A stretch of DNA of 64,000 nt from Bradyrhizobium sp. Ash2021 (lineage in GTDB: Bacteria > Pseudomonadota > Alphaproteobacteria > Rhizobiales > Xanthobacteraceae): positions 4,508,501-4,572,500 of the forward strand of contig NZ_CP100604.1 of NCBI RefSeq assembly GCF_031202265.1, given 5' to 3'. Below, one piece after another: positions 15,754 through 24,114 of this stretch; position 1 is the first letter of the stretch; every line of letters begins with the position of its first letter. Below the pieces are notes generated by a model, which searched no databases, had not been told where the DNA came from, and saw only the letters and a list, made by a program, of their open reading frames with translations. The translations under genes and the position numbers were made by a program.

Positions 15754-15954
15754 TCAGCCGATTTTGTTCGTGAGGACGACGATCGAGCGCAACATTGTCA
15801 TCGGGTTGACCACCACAGCCGCGGAAAGCGTGACGCCATTTTTTTCGTCGACAAAGTTTCCCGATTCCGTTGACGACACAATCCGGGCGTACTGGTCCCC
15901 AGTGGCCTCTCGATAGAGGCCGCTCGCATCTGCCGTCTGCCGAAATACCGTCAT
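15754..15954 (-). CDS. small hypothetical protein coupled to SDH-type protease
   Basis: A 66-residue protein, MTVFRQTADASGLYREATGD onward, probably beta-rich. Its ATG overlaps the stop of the upstream protease gene (ATGA at 15951-15954), which indicates translational coupling. Since the protease gene is split by an IS, expression is doubtful. I do not recognise the family. Confidence 0.5.
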   Translation of the reverse strand: MTVFRQTADASGLYREATGDQYARIVSSTESGNFVDEKNGVTLSAAVVVNPMTMLRSIVVLTNKIG

Positions 15955-16836
15955 GCCAACTTTCTCCAGCCCTCGAATGTTCTTTGATCAGTAATTGCGT
16001 CCTGGGGGCCCATCGGCGTCGGGATCTGGGTTTTTGCCATAGTTCCCTCCGACACGAAACCGTAGCAGCCTCCAGCTCCACTTTCAATTAGTCCCCGGAC
16101 CTCCGAATACGTCACCGAGGCGTTCGTTCCAATAACCACCTGCTGAGAGTAGGGCTGCAGGAGCTTCAGCTCGTCAGCATAGCTCAAATGGATGTCCCTT
16201 AAGATTCGGTAAAACGTCTCGGAAGGCTTCTCGATGTTTAAGCCGTGTTCCGTAGCCTCACGCCTGTTGATCGTATAATCATGGCTTCCAGAATCGGCGC
16301 AAAGAAAATCAATCAAGGCCTTGATTTTCTTGGCATCTTTCACCTGCTGCTTAATCAATTTTCCTGCTAAAAAGCGGATTTGCGCCCTCGATCTGAATAT
16401 TTCTCCCAGCACCAGCGGATGTATTTGCTGTGACAAATGCGTGAGGATGGTAGTCATCGCAGCAGGGCCACGAATTCCGAAGTCCGAGCGGGCCGCATCC
16501 AAGTAGCCACGAACGCTCTCAACGCTCACCGGCACCCGTATCATCTGGTTGCCGATGTTGACCTGAGGATTCAACGGATTGTTCACGCTCGGATCGATAG
16601 GCCCGAGCGCGGCCTGCTTTGTCATCACAACTACATCTGCACCTATGGATATGAGTGTGCCGGCGCTAAGAGCTTTGAGCGGGATCAAGACCTCAAGTTC
16701 ATCACAAAAGGTCCGAATTAAATTGACCAGTCGCCAGGCCGCTAAAGTGCTTCCGCCGTTGGTATGAAGGACAAGCGAAATTTTTGGCACAGGGCCGAGC
16801 TTGTCGAGAAGATCAACAAAGAGATCGATGCAGTCC

Positions 16837-18253
16837 GAGCTATCGCCAATTTTTGGTGACGGCCTGATCAGTCAGGCGGCGGCGGTTGCGGGCTGAGGGG
16901 CGGCCAGCTTGGCGGTGACCTCGATCCCGTCGGTGAATTTCACACCGAGAATGATCTTTGGCAAGTGTGCATGTCCGTCGAGCCGTCGCCAGGATCGTTG
17001 CGCCCCTTCGACCAGCTTGAATACCATGGCGAGAGCGGTCTTGTTTGAGAGGCAGCCTTTCGATCGGATCGTGCGGTGGCGGACGGTCGCGAAAGTGCTT
17101 TCAATCGGGTTGGTGGTGCGCAGGTGCTTCCAATGCTCGGCCGGGAAGTCGTAGAAGGCGAGCAGCAGGTCGCGATCCTTCGTCAGACAATCGACGGCCT
17201 TCTGGTATTTCGGCGTGTAGCTTTCGATGAAGGCGTCGAAGGCGACTTCGGCATTGGCCTTGGTCTCGGCCATCCAGATTTCCTGCAGCGCCCGCTTGGC
17301 CTTTGGTTGCACACTCTTGGGTAATTTGCCCAGCACGTTCGCCGTCTTGTGCACCCAACAGCGCTGCTCGCGTGCTTTCGGCCAGACCTCGCCGGCCGCT
17401 TTCCAGAAGCCGAGCGCGCCGTCGGCGATCATCAGCTCGGGCCGGGCATCGAGCCCGCATCGCTTCAGATCCAGCAGCAGATCGCGCCAATCCTGCGCAC
17501 TTTCCCGAGCGCCATCGGTGAACCCGACGAGCTCTTTCTTGCCCTCGGGCGTCGCGCCGATCAGCACCAGGATGCACTGCTTTTCATCTTCCAGCCGCGC
17601 CTCGAGGTGGATGCCGTCCGCCCAGACGTACACGTAGCGCTTGCCCGACAAATCACGCTTGCGCCACTGGGCATGATCATCCTGCCAGCCGTCCTTCAGG
17701 CGGCCGATGGCGCTGGCCGAGAGGCCGGGCGCATCCTTGCCGAGCAAGGCCGCCAGAGCGTCCGAGAAATCGCCGGTCGAGATGCCCTTCAGGTAGAGGA
17801 TCGGTAGCAGCGTCTCGATCGACTTCGAGCGGCGCATATAGGGCGGCAAGATCGATGGCGAGAAGCGGATGCGGCGGGGATCGCCGGCTGCGGCCTCGCG
17901 ATCGCGCACGCGGGGCTGGCGCACCGGGACCGCGCCGATGCCCGTCATCACCTCGCGCTCGGGCAGATGACCGTGGCGCACCACGCGTTGGTGGCCATCC
18001 TCGGTCTTCAAATCGGCATGCTTGGAAAGAAACCCGGCGACCTCGGCCTCCACCGCCTGGGCGAGAAGGGCACGCGCCCCATCGCGCAAAATGTCGGTGA
18101 GTTGGTCGCTGAAAGTTCCTGGCTGAATCAGTTTTACGACGGTATCCTTAGACACGGCATATCGCTCCTTTGGTGGAGAAGTGGAGGCGTTGAACACCCC
18201 CACGATATGCCGCCTTCCCGATTCACGCCGTCACCAACTTTGGGCCATAGCTC
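16837..18253. mobile_element. IS256-family element, 1417 bp, complete
   Basis: The ends are inverted repeats beginning gagctat and sharing ttggtgacggc. The element is flanked by an exact 9-bp target duplication, atgcagtcc, at 16828-16836 and 18254-18262. Removing the element and one duplication rejoins an SDH-protease reading frame exactly, which confirms the boundaries. Confidence 0.9.
16872..18155 (-). CDS. IS256-family transposase
   Basis: A 427-residue mutator-type DDE transposase. Visible features are VWADGIHLEARLEDEKQCIL (first Asp), ELMIADGALGFWKAAGEVWP (second Asp) and the C-terminal NPIESTFATVRHRTIRSKG (catalytic Glu in NPIES). GTG 18155 is favoured because aaaggag lies just upstream; a GTG at 18203 would add 16 residues. 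The length is normal for IS256 transposases and no internal damage is seen, so the element may be active. Confidence 0.9.
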   Translation of the reverse strand: MSKDTVVKLIQPGTFSDQLTDILRDGARALLAQAVEAEVAGFLSKHADLKTEDGHQRVVRHGHLPEREVMTGIGAVPVRQPRVRDREAAAGDPRRIRFSPSILPPYMRRSKSIETLLPILYLKGISTGDFSDALAALLGKDAPGLSASAIGRLKDGWQDDHAQWRKRDLSGKRYVYVWADGIHLEARLEDEKQCILVLIGATPEGKKELVGFTDGARESAQDWRDLLLDLKRCGLDARPELMIADGALGFWKAAGEVWPKAREQRCWVHKTANVLGKLPKSVQPKAKRALQEIWMAETKANAEVAFDAFIESYTPKYQKAVDCLTKDRDLLLAFYDFPAEHWKHLRTTNPIESTFATVRHRTIRSKGCLSNKTALAMVFKLVEGAQRSWRRLDGHAHLPKIILGVKFTDGIEVTAKLAAPQPATAAA

Positions 18254-18460
18254 ATGCAGTCCTGTGCAATAGCTGTTTCCAGCCCCTGACGGTCAGAAGT
18301 CACGAAGGTCAGAACCTTGGTCTTCCGTTCCCTCTCGATCTTTGCGTAGAGCTTTTGCCTCGTTGCGTAATCCACTCAGAATCCCCCAGACCCGGCGGCA
18401 TCCAAGCGCAACCGCAGCGCGAGGGCAAGAGGGAAGCCGCCCGCGATCGCTTGAAGAAAA

Positions 18461-18658
18461 TCAGGAGCGAGAGGCGGCAGCTTTTCCGCTTTCCGTCACC
18501 TCATATAGAACATCGCTGACATTAGTGGTCGCGGCCTTAAGCCAGCCCAGGTCGACGAGACGCTGATACTTCCGGCGATCGATATTGCCGCCTGTGTATT
18601 TGCTGCCACCTTGGTCCACGATTTTGCGGATCAGTTTCAAATCATCGGGCTCAGCCAC
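18461..18658 (-). CDS. small winged-helix-like hypothetical protein
   Basis: A 65-residue protein beginning VAEPDDLKLIRKIVDQGGSK and continuing YQRLVDLGWLKA to YEVTESGKAAA. The helix-turn-helix-wing layout with L-V-x-L-G-W-L and a final V-T-E-x-G is common in small island proteins. The GTG at 18658 overlaps the stop of a remnant frame. Function unknown; likely DNA binding. Confidence 0.6.
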   Translation of the reverse strand: MAEPDDLKLIRKIVDQGGSKYTGGNIDRRKYQRLVDLGWLKAATTNVSDVLYEVTESGKAAASRS

Positions 18659-18699
18659 TACTTCTTCGCCTTCAGCCCGAACTCGACCATGCGGCAAAC
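18658..18699 (-). pseudogene. remnant C-terminus of RHH-type protein
   Basis: The minus strand reads RMVEFGLKAKK then stop, which matches the C-terminus RRLVELGLKAKK of the ribbon-helix-helix protein encoded at 23358-23555. Only about a dozen codons remain. The remnant ends inside the start of the gene at 18461-18658. Confidence 0.35.
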
Positions 18700-18903
18700 C
18701 TATTTTTTGGGAAACAATCTGTCGGTCGATTTGTCGAGCCGTCGCGATGCCAGTGAGCTTAGGTGCCCTACGAGTTCGCCCGTAGTTTTATAGATGTTTG
18801 CACCTCTCAGATCATACAGCTTCTTGCCAGATAGGTCGAAGACGTCGGTACCTACCACGTTCGCGACGTGACGCCCCTCGCTGTTCAAAAGTTTCCCGTC
18901 CAT
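18700..18903 (-). CDS. FDLSGKKLYDLRG-family small protein
   Basis: A 67-residue protein, MDGKLLNSEGRHVANVVGTD then VFDLSGKKLYDLRGANIY and GELVGHL. It is paralogous to the N-terminus of the frame at 13945-14508, and here it ends cleanly at DRLFPKK. The SGKKLYDLRG stretch looks like a beta-hairpin repeat of PRC-barrel-like or WG-repeat type. No function is known. Confidence 0.7.
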   Translation of the reverse strand: MDGKLLNSEGRHVANVVGTDVFDLSGKKLYDLRGANIYKTTGELVGHLSSLASRRLDKSTDRLFPKK

Positions 18904-18957
18904 AAGGTGCCGATTTGGAGCTCGTATCGAATCCCCCACCCACATGCGACCACGATT

Positions 18958-18981
18958 TCCCCGGGTGGGGAATTGTTTTTT
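18958..18981 (+). terminator. weak terminator-like hairpin
   Basis: tccccgggtgggga forms a 5-bp stem followed by attgtttttt. No plus-strand gene lies directly upstream, so its use is unclear. The rest of 18904-19293 (about 390 bp) holds no gene I can support, although it contains several GC-rich potential stems. Confidence 0.35.
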
Positions 18982-19293
18982 AACCAAATCAGTGATGGGA
19001 TATCCGCGGAGCCTCAGAAACTCTCGCAGCGGTCCCTTGCCGGGGATAGCGCTGCATCCGCGATAGGCGGGCCGTCGGGCTTGCCGGCCCTATCACCCGC
19101 CGAAAGAACTGCCGCGCCCATACCGTGGGCCGCGACCGGCTCACTATGCCGGGAGTGCCACGGCTATGCAATACCCTTCGGGGAAAGGCCCTGGCGCACG
19201 CTTCGCGGCGTGTTTCTGAGCTCCCGGTGCCAGTGCCGAACCGCTGGCGCACCCGGCCCTCAGAAAGCCGGTTAAACCGCGAGCAAAACCACC

Positions 19294-19473
19294 ATGACCA
19301 TCGAAAGACCTATGTTTCCGCCCCGGGCGGACTCTCCGGATTCGTTTTTATCTCGACCCGCTATCGACCACCGGGAAAACCAAACCCTCACCAGTAACTC
19401 GCTTAGCCCGATTGAGGGCCTAGACCTCGCGCTGCTTCGCTTCGTCAATTTGTCAATCGGCTTGCAAATTTGA
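19294..19473 (+). CDS. short hypothetical protein, possibly truncated by IS
   Basis: A 59-residue frame, MTIERPMFPPRADSPDSFLS onward. The N-terminal TIERPMFPPR stretch is one I associate with longer rhizobial island proteins. The stop comes 8 bp before the terminal repeat of the adjacent IS, so the natural C-terminus may have been removed. Function unknown. Confidence 0.45.
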   Translation: MTIERPMFPPRADSPDSFLSRPAIDHRENQTLTSNSLSPIEGLDLALLRFVNLSIGLQI

Positions 19474-19480
19474 CCCCGCG

Positions 19481-21240
19481 TATTGCCTCATCTGAGGATG
19501 TTACTTTCGCTTGACGGATGTAGCTCCGACTGTCGGCCGGGCCGAGGTTGCGTCGTTGCTCGCAGGATCGGAGGGACTGGGGACGTCGCGGAGTGCCCAT
19601 CACACGCAGCGCCGGCCCCAGTCCCGGGATCACCAATGGTGGCCGGTGCCGTACCCCCGGCCATGCGCGGGATGATCACCTCGGCTGCGTTGCGTCTGAG
19701 TGATCGCAACAAGCGCTGCACGATGGTGTGCTGCGGCGGCCCGAATTGTTCGGGGGAGTGTTCGGCGAGACGACCGAGGATGGCCAGCGCGGTCAGACGA
19801 GGTTCGGCCGCCAGCCAGCGCTCGATGTCGGCGAGGTGCGGATCGAGCATCGATGGCATTTTCATGCGCTTTTTGTATGGCTTGTGCATGCGCCGATGGA
19901 TGATGCGCTGCTCCCCCAGATGCACATCATTGCCGAGCCCCTTCGCGAACGCTGCCGCGTTCGTTGCCGGAGCCGGTGGGCTGGCTGCTGCCGCGAGCTT
20001 GCCCGCTCGGGCGCCGACGCGCGTGCCGAGCTCCGTCTGGGCGTCCCTCATCTCGGCCAGCAGGGCCACGGGATCGAGCGTGCGATAAAGCTCTCGAAGA
20101 CGCCGTTTGACGCCTTTGCTCAACTTCGGATGCGCCAGTGCGCGCGCATAGGGCGTGGCCGGAACATGATAGCGCTTGATCACTTTCGCGCCCTCGCGTC
20201 GCTTGTCCTTCAGTTTGAAGGACGGCTGGAAGAAGTTGGTGTGCAGCCGCGATGCGGCATACAAGCGTTCCAGCACGCGTGTCGTCTCGACGCCATCGAA
20301 GCGACCGTATCCCACCAGTCGCCGGACGACCGCGCCATTCTTCTGCTCGACGAACGCCTGATCATTCTTCTTGTAGGCGCGCGAGCGTGTCACCTCGATC
20401 TTTTGCATGCGACACCAGGGCACGACGACATCGTTCATAAACGCGCTGTCGTTGTCGAAGTCGGCGCCACGAATGAGCCAGGGAAACAGGTTCTGTGCGC
20501 ACTCCATGGCTCGCACGACGAGGCCGCTCTCGCGCGTCACCAACGGCATGCATTCGGTCCAACCGGTCGCGACGTCGACCATCGTCAACGTCTGAATGAA
20601 CGAGCCAGCTACAGATGTGCCGCCATGAGCCACCATGTCGACCTCGCAGAACCCCGGCGGCGGATCGTGCCAGTCGTTGAACGTCCGGATCGGAACTTCA
20701 CGCCGTACCGCCGAATAAAAGCCGACCCGCCGGCGCTTACCGCCGGCTGCGGCAATTTTGGTCTCGACCAGCAGGCGATCAATCGTGGCTGCGCTGACGC
20801 CGAGCACCAGCGCTCGATCGGCATGGTCGAGCTTGAGCCGGCCATGCCGCTCCAGCGAAGGCAGCAACGTCGGAATCATTACCCTGAGCCGCTTGCCGCA
20901 GATCCGATCCGAGGCCTCCCACAGCGCCACCAGCGCATCCCTGATAGGGGCGCCATAGGTCGGCCTTCGCTGCCGCCGGGCCTCCGGCGAAATTGCGACA
21001 TGGATGGCAAGCGCCCGAACCGCGTGCTTGCGATGCCAGCCCGTCACCGCGCAAAGCTCGTCGAGAATGCGCCCCTTATCTGCCCGCCCCGCAGATCGAT
21101 AGCGGTCTACCACCGCCGCCGTGATCTCGCGCCGCGCACCCATGCTGATCCGTCCTGCCATCGGCGACACCGATCCGATTCGGTATCGCCGCCCTAATCC
21201 TGACGGTCAGTTCTCCGGTAACATTATTGATGAGGCAATG
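19481..21240. mobile_element. DDE-type IS, about 1.76 kb
   Basis: The ends are imperfect inverted repeats sharing attgcctcatc and atgttac (left from 19481, right up to 21240). One large transposase fills the element, and its stop lies within the left repeat. On the right it interrupts a small gene (fragment at 21241-21371). I could not see a clear target duplication. Confidence 0.7.
19488..21161 (-). CDS. integrase-core (rve-type) DDE transposase
   Basis: A 557-residue transposase. N-terminal HTH region (RREITAAVVDRYRSAGRADK, CAVTGWHRKHAVRAL), then an RNase H-like core with FCEVDMVAHGG (Asp), RGADFDNDSAFMN (Asp) and NDQAFVEQKNGAVVRRLVGY (Glu). This is the pattern of large rve-type transposases placed among ISNCY-like families. 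The start is ATG 21161; a GTG at 21170 or an ATG at 21146 is possible. The frame is intact. Confidence 0.85.
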   Translation of the reverse strand: MAGRISMGARREITAAVVDRYRSAGRADKGRILDELCAVTGWHRKHAVRALAIHVAISPEARRQRRPTYGAPIRDALVALWEASDRICGKRLRVMIPTLLPSLERHGRLKLDHADRALVLGVSAATIDRLLVETKIAAAGGKRRRVGFYSAVRREVPIRTFNDWHDPPPGFCEVDMVAHGGTSVAGSFIQTLTMVDVATGWTECMPLVTRESGLVVRAMECAQNLFPWLIRGADFDNDSAFMNDVVVPWCRMQKIEVTRSRAYKKNDQAFVEQKNGAVVRRLVGYGRFDGVETTRVLERLYAASRLHTNFFQPSFKLKDKRREGAKVIKRYHVPATPYARALAHPKLSKGVKRRLRELYRTLDPVALLAEMRDAQTELGTRVGARAGKLAAAASPPAPATNAAAFAKGLGNDVHLGEQRIIHRRMHKPYKKRMKMPSMLDPHLADIERWLAAEPRLTALAILGRLAEHSPEQFGPPQHTIVQRLLRSLRRNAAEVIIPRMAGGTAPATIGDPGTGAGAACDGHSATSPVPPILRATTQPRPGRQSELHPSSESNILR

Positions 21241-21371
21241 CGCCCCCTACAGGTTGGTCTGTTGCGCGAAAGCGCCATCACCGCGTCGTGGATATCGGCC
21301 GGGATTGTCAGCGGGCTATCGAGCGGCTTTTCGGCCCACGCCCGCCATCGATCGAAGCATCTTTCATCGGA
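21241..21371 (-). pseudogene. small-gene fragment cut by IS
   Basis: The minus-strand frame reads FDRWRAWAEKPLDSPLTIPA and DIHDAVMALS before running into the IS end at 21240. The pattern matches short rhizobial proteins whose C-terminus is normally about 20 residues longer. The remainder is not found on the other side of the IS, so a deletion accompanied the insertion. Confidence 0.45.
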
Positions 21372-21692
21372 CGACCCTGTATGCTTTTGCCCGCCTGCTA
21401 CGCGGCATGCCGCCCCATGCTGAGGTGCGTTACCTCGCCTTTGACCGCGCCCGACGCGCCGCGCAAGCGCTTGCCGGCGTGGGGCGCGGAGGCTGATGCT
21501 CGCTTTCTCTGGCCGCAGGGACGCTGGCACTGTCGGCGCTGGCCCTGCCGGGCACTGGCACTATCGGCTCTGGTCGCTACGGAGGTCGTGGTGCGAGAGG
21601 CCGGTTCGATCAACCCACCATCGGGATAATCCCGCGCATGCGGATCGGCAAGAGCGGGTTGTAAAATCACGAACGATTGACTTCGAGGCGGC

Positions 21693-22061
21693 TAATCCCG
21701 CCAGAAGTCCTTGAACCGCGTCGCCCGCAGCATGCCGATATAGGCGAACATCAGGAGCCCGCCACCTTCGGCCGCGCGCATCAACATTTCCGCTGCCGTC
21801 TGCCATTCCGGCCGCCGCTGCATCGGCTTGGGTAGGGCGGCGATGTAGTGCCGGCATCGCCCAAGGTGCGCAGCGTGCCGCCATCGGGCAGTTCGATCGT
21901 GTCATCCTGGACCGCCTAGACCCATAGAGCCCCACTGGTCGGCGTCGACCGGCACGCCGGCGCGGATGCCGATCGTACCGACGTGGACAGTCGCCGTAGT
22001 AGACGAGCCAGCATTCGAGGCGTTCGGGATAGCGGCGGCGGGTGAGCGGGCATGCCGCCAT
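21693..22061 (-). pseudogene. decayed relative of the 13919-14287 protein
   Basis: The start reads MAACPLTRRRYPERLECWLV and YYGD, close to the family start TRR-x-x-x-x-R-x-x-CW-x-V-Y-GD. After this the frame shifts; the C-terminal part is found in another frame as RRPEWQTAAEMLMRAAEGGG and FAYIGMLRATRFKDFWRD before the stop at 21693. At least two frameshifts are required, so no full product is made. The rest of 21371-22206 holds no supported gene. Confidence 0.55.
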
Positions 22062-22206
22062 CAAAGCGCGGTCCGGCCGGCTAGGCAACCGCCTACGGGT
22101 TGGGCCTGAAGGAGATCGAACGCTGCCGTTTGCGAGCGGTGGGTCAGTTTGATTGTGGCAGCGTTGTTAACTGGAAAACGGCCGACTTCGGGCGCATGTT
22201 GGCTGG

Positions 22207-22395
22207 ATGGAACGAGAGAAATACGAAACCCAGCTGAAATGCCCTATGTGCGGCCGGATCGGTCTTGCCGATATGTCGGACGCCAAATCATATAAGATTG
22301 GCGATGACGATACGAGGGTGGATGCCGTAACCCAAGGGTTTGAGATCAAGGGTAAGGACGTGATCTGTTCCACCTGTCAGGTGTCCGCACTATGA
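22207..22395 (+). CDS. small zinc-ribbon protein
   Basis: A 62-residue protein with knuckles CPMCGRIG (from residue 12) and CSTC near the C-terminus, the classic zinc-ribbon spacing, and a beta-rich middle (FEIKGKDVI). It starts at ATG 22207. It is probably DNA or protein binding; no partner is evident. Confidence 0.65.
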   Translation: MEREKYETQLKCPMCGRIGLADMSDAKSYKIGDDDTRVDAVTQGFEIKGKDVICSTCQVSAL

Positions 22396-22484
22396 GCCAT
22401 CCCAAACGCCCTAGGGACCCCAACCAGCTCGCCAAATCGATTATAGCGACAGGATGGTGACGGTCGATTCCGGCTTGAAAACGT

Positions 22485-22703
22485 ATGCGGTCGGAGCATA
22501 TTCGGAAAATGGCCCCGGATTTGGCTGTGCCCCCATTAACGCACGAGGAATTCGTCTCGTTGCGAGACGGCGCCAAAGGCTTGATGCACCGCATCCCGAT
22601 CGAACACAAAAAACGATTGATCGAACTGGGGTACATCGAGGAATTGTTGGGTGGCCTTCGGTTGACGAACGCCGGCAGGACGAGGATCGCGCAAGGCAAA
22701 TAG
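22485..22703 (+). CDS. small winged-helix-like protein
   Basis: A 72-residue protein with LTHEEFVSLRDGAKGLMHRI, a helix KKRLIELGYIEELLG and a wing LRLTNAGRTRIAQGK. The layout resembles that of the 18461-18658 protein. The ATG at 22509 is an alternative start and removes eight residues. Function unknown. Confidence 0.55.
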   Translation: MRSEHIRKMAPDLAVPPLTHEEFVSLRDGAKGLMHRIPIEHKKRLIELGYIEELLGGLRLTNAGRTRIAQGK

Positions 22704-22732
22704 TCCTGCCATACCTTCGAAGCAACGACTCT

Positions 22733-22821
22733 GGATTCGCTGAAACGTCGCTGCCGCTACCCACCCAGCCCAAAACGGCAAAGGCTCACCAGCGGGCTTC
22801 CCTGAGTCATGGCGGGGTGTG
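22733..22821. repeat. dispersed 85-bp repeat, copy C
   Basis: It shares acccagcccaaaacggcaaa and agcgggcttccctgagtca with copy A and is intermediate in divergence. It lies just downstream of the gene at 22485-22703. Confidence 0.6.
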
Positions 22822-22890
22822 TCTAAATTTCGACAGGCCCAAAGGGAAATGCCCCCCCCGGGCGGGGATTTTAATTGAAAATTGAGCAAA

Positions 22891-23331
22891 TCAGGCTGGC
22901 TTTTTGCCCGGCGGCCTGACCCTATCGTTCGACAGTAAGCCCAGGGTCTCGCGAATATGGGCGACAGAAGACTTTCCAAGATCTTGAAAGCTCAGCAGCG
23001 TTTCATCGGCCGTCTCGCGGACCTCGCCAACCGTCTCGATCCCCGCGGCCACAAGCGCGTTGCGAATCCGGGCCGGAAGTTCGACGTCGCTGATCGGCGT
23101 ATCGTCCGGTGGCCATGGCGTTGGATCGAGCTTATTCGGTTCGCTCATTTCCCTTTCGCCTCCAGCGGATCGACGCCGGTCCAGCCGCGGAGGGTTTGGC
23201 TCATCAGTCGGCACGGCTTGCTTCAGATTATTTTCAACCGGTTCAGCGTAGTTTGTGCGAAACGCAAGGCCGATAAATCCCACCACCACCAAGACGGCTC
23301 CCGCGACCATTAGCCAATGCGGATATTCCAT
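22891..23331 (-). CDS. membrane segment plus RNA polymerase alpha-CTD-like domain
   Basis: A 146-residue frame. Residues 4-26 form one membrane helix (YPHWLMVAGAVLVVVGFIGL). Residues 80-135 (ISDVELPARIRNALVAAGIE, TVGEVRETADETLLSFQDLG, KSSVAHIRETLGL) match the helix-hairpin-helix pattern of the C-terminal domain of RNA polymerase alpha, including the final LGKKSL-like turn. An ATG at 23148 with a strong ribosome-binding site (aaaggg) could give the 85-residue domain alone. Either a fusion or two in-frame genes; no stop separates them. The domain may bind DNA or contact transcription factors. Confidence 0.6.
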   Translation of the reverse strand: MEYPHWLMVAGAVLVVVGFIGLAFRTNYAEPVENNLKQAVPTDEPNPPRLDRRRSAGGEREMSEPNKLDPTPWPPDDTPISDVELPARIRNALVAAGIETVGEVRETADETLLSFQDLGKSSVAHIRETLGLLSNDRVRPPGKKPA

Positions 23332-23357
23332 TTTGGAGCACTCCTATGAGCAGCCCC

Positions 23358-23555
23358 TCATTTCTTCGCCTTCAGCCCGAGCTCGACCAGCCGGCGGATG
23401 GCCTCGGGACGGGTGGCAACGCCGTGTTGTTCGCGCCATCGATCGATCGAAGATAGCTCTCCGTCTTGCCAGCGCATCCCGATTTGCTTGCCCCGGCCGG
23501 TAGTCGGCGGCCGGCCACGTCTCTTTTTCGGGGTACCCTTAATTGACTTCGCCAT
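23358..23555 (-). CDS. ribbon-helix-helix protein with AT-hook-like N-terminus
   Basis: A 65-residue protein. The N-terminus (GTPKKRRGRPPTTGRGKQIG) carries an AT-hook-like KRRGRPP; the rest (MRWQDGELSSIDRWREQHG, RPEAIRRLVELGLKAKK) is a ribbon-helix-helix fold. Such proteins are DNA-binding repressors or antitoxins. No toxin gene is visible beside it. ATG 23555 is preferred over the frame start at 23570. Confidence 0.65.
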   Translation of the reverse strand: MAKSIKGTPKKRRGRPPTTGRGKQIGMRWQDGELSSIDRWREQHGVATRPEAIRRLVELGLKAKK

Positions 23556-23642
23556 AATTCCGGGTACCATAAAAACAGCCCGACGGGAAGGTGATAGCTC
23601 CCGCGCCGGGCCTAACCCTGATCAAGAGAGGCACTTATCCCC

Positions 23643-24038
23643 ATGACCCGAGCTGACCCGCGTCTTAGCACGCCACCCACAAACTCGTCCAAAATCAACC
23701 AGCCCGAATCTGTCGACCCGACACGGCGGCGCTTCCTATCCGTTGCCGCCGGCGCTACTGCGGTTATAGCCGGGGCAAGCCCGGCAATCGCACTTCCGAT
23801 GAACGCGGACCCCGCGCAAGCGGATCCCGTTTTCGCAGCCATCAAGCAGCACAAGGTAGCGCTTCGTGCATCCAAAGCGGCCTCCGCCGAGTCGCACAGG
23901 CTGATGAAGCTTGCCGACGAAGCAGTAGGGGAGCGAAGTATCCAGGTGCTCGACATGCGCGAGCCGAGCACGCCGCCCGGATGGCACCCCTTCGTGACGG
24001 TCAATTGCTGGATCGATATCGAGACGTATGTCAAGTGA
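23643..24038 (+). CDS. Tat-signal hypothetical protein
   Basis: A 131-residue protein. A twin-arginine motif TRRRFLSVAAGATAVIAGAS at residues 27-46 is followed by an Ala-rich cleavage region. The mature part (DPVFAAIKQHKVALRASKAA and a helical domain ending in WHPFVTVNCWIDIETYVK) is a small helical domain recurrent in rhizobial islands. It is probably periplasmic. Its end overlaps the next gene. Confidence 0.65.
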   Translation: MTRADPRLSTPPTNSSKINQPESVDPTRRRFLSVAAGATAVIAGASPAIALPMNADPAQADPVFAAIKQHKVALRASKAASAESHRLMKLADEAVGERSIQVLDMREPSTPPGWHPFVTVNCWIDIETYVK

Positions 24039-24114
24039 TCAGGCCGCGTTGCTCCGCACGCTCATCAAGGCCGCAGGCTTGCTGGCGCCCTCGCAAAAGA
24101 ACGGGGTGGCGTGA
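24028..24114 (+). CDS. 28-residue coupled microprotein
   Basis: A frame reading MSSDQAALLRTLIKAAGLLA then PSQKNGVA, starting inside the previous gene and ending in TGATG, which also starts the next gene. The coupling chain and helical content support it, but length makes it uncertain. Confidence 0.4.
   Translation: MSSDQAALLRTLIKAAGLLAPSQKNGVA

Larger units (their letters stand above)
15951..18375 (-). pseudogene. SDH-family Clp-fold serine protease, split by IS256
   Basis: The gene starts at a GTG at 18375 (VDYATRQKLYAKIERERKTK, then LETAIAQDC), is cut at 18254, and resumes at 16836 with IDLFVDLLDKLGPVPKISLV, LHTNGGSTLAAWRLVNLIR, to 15951. Joined, it is a Clp/SppA-fold protease of the serine-dehydrogenase-proteinase type. 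The Ser nucleophile region is the SAGT stretch in PLKALSAGTLISIGAD. The insertion lies after codon 40, so the product is inactivated unless the IS excises precisely. Confidence 0.8.

Noticed and set aside
18990..19290. GC-rich stem-forming region as a riboswitch
   Set aside because: I compared it with cobalamin and other riboswitch cores from memory and found no conserved box; no suitable downstream gene exists.
19728..21197. 489-residue plus-strand frame opposite the DDE transposase
   Set aside because: No motif, abnormal composition, entirely inside the IS on the wrong strand.
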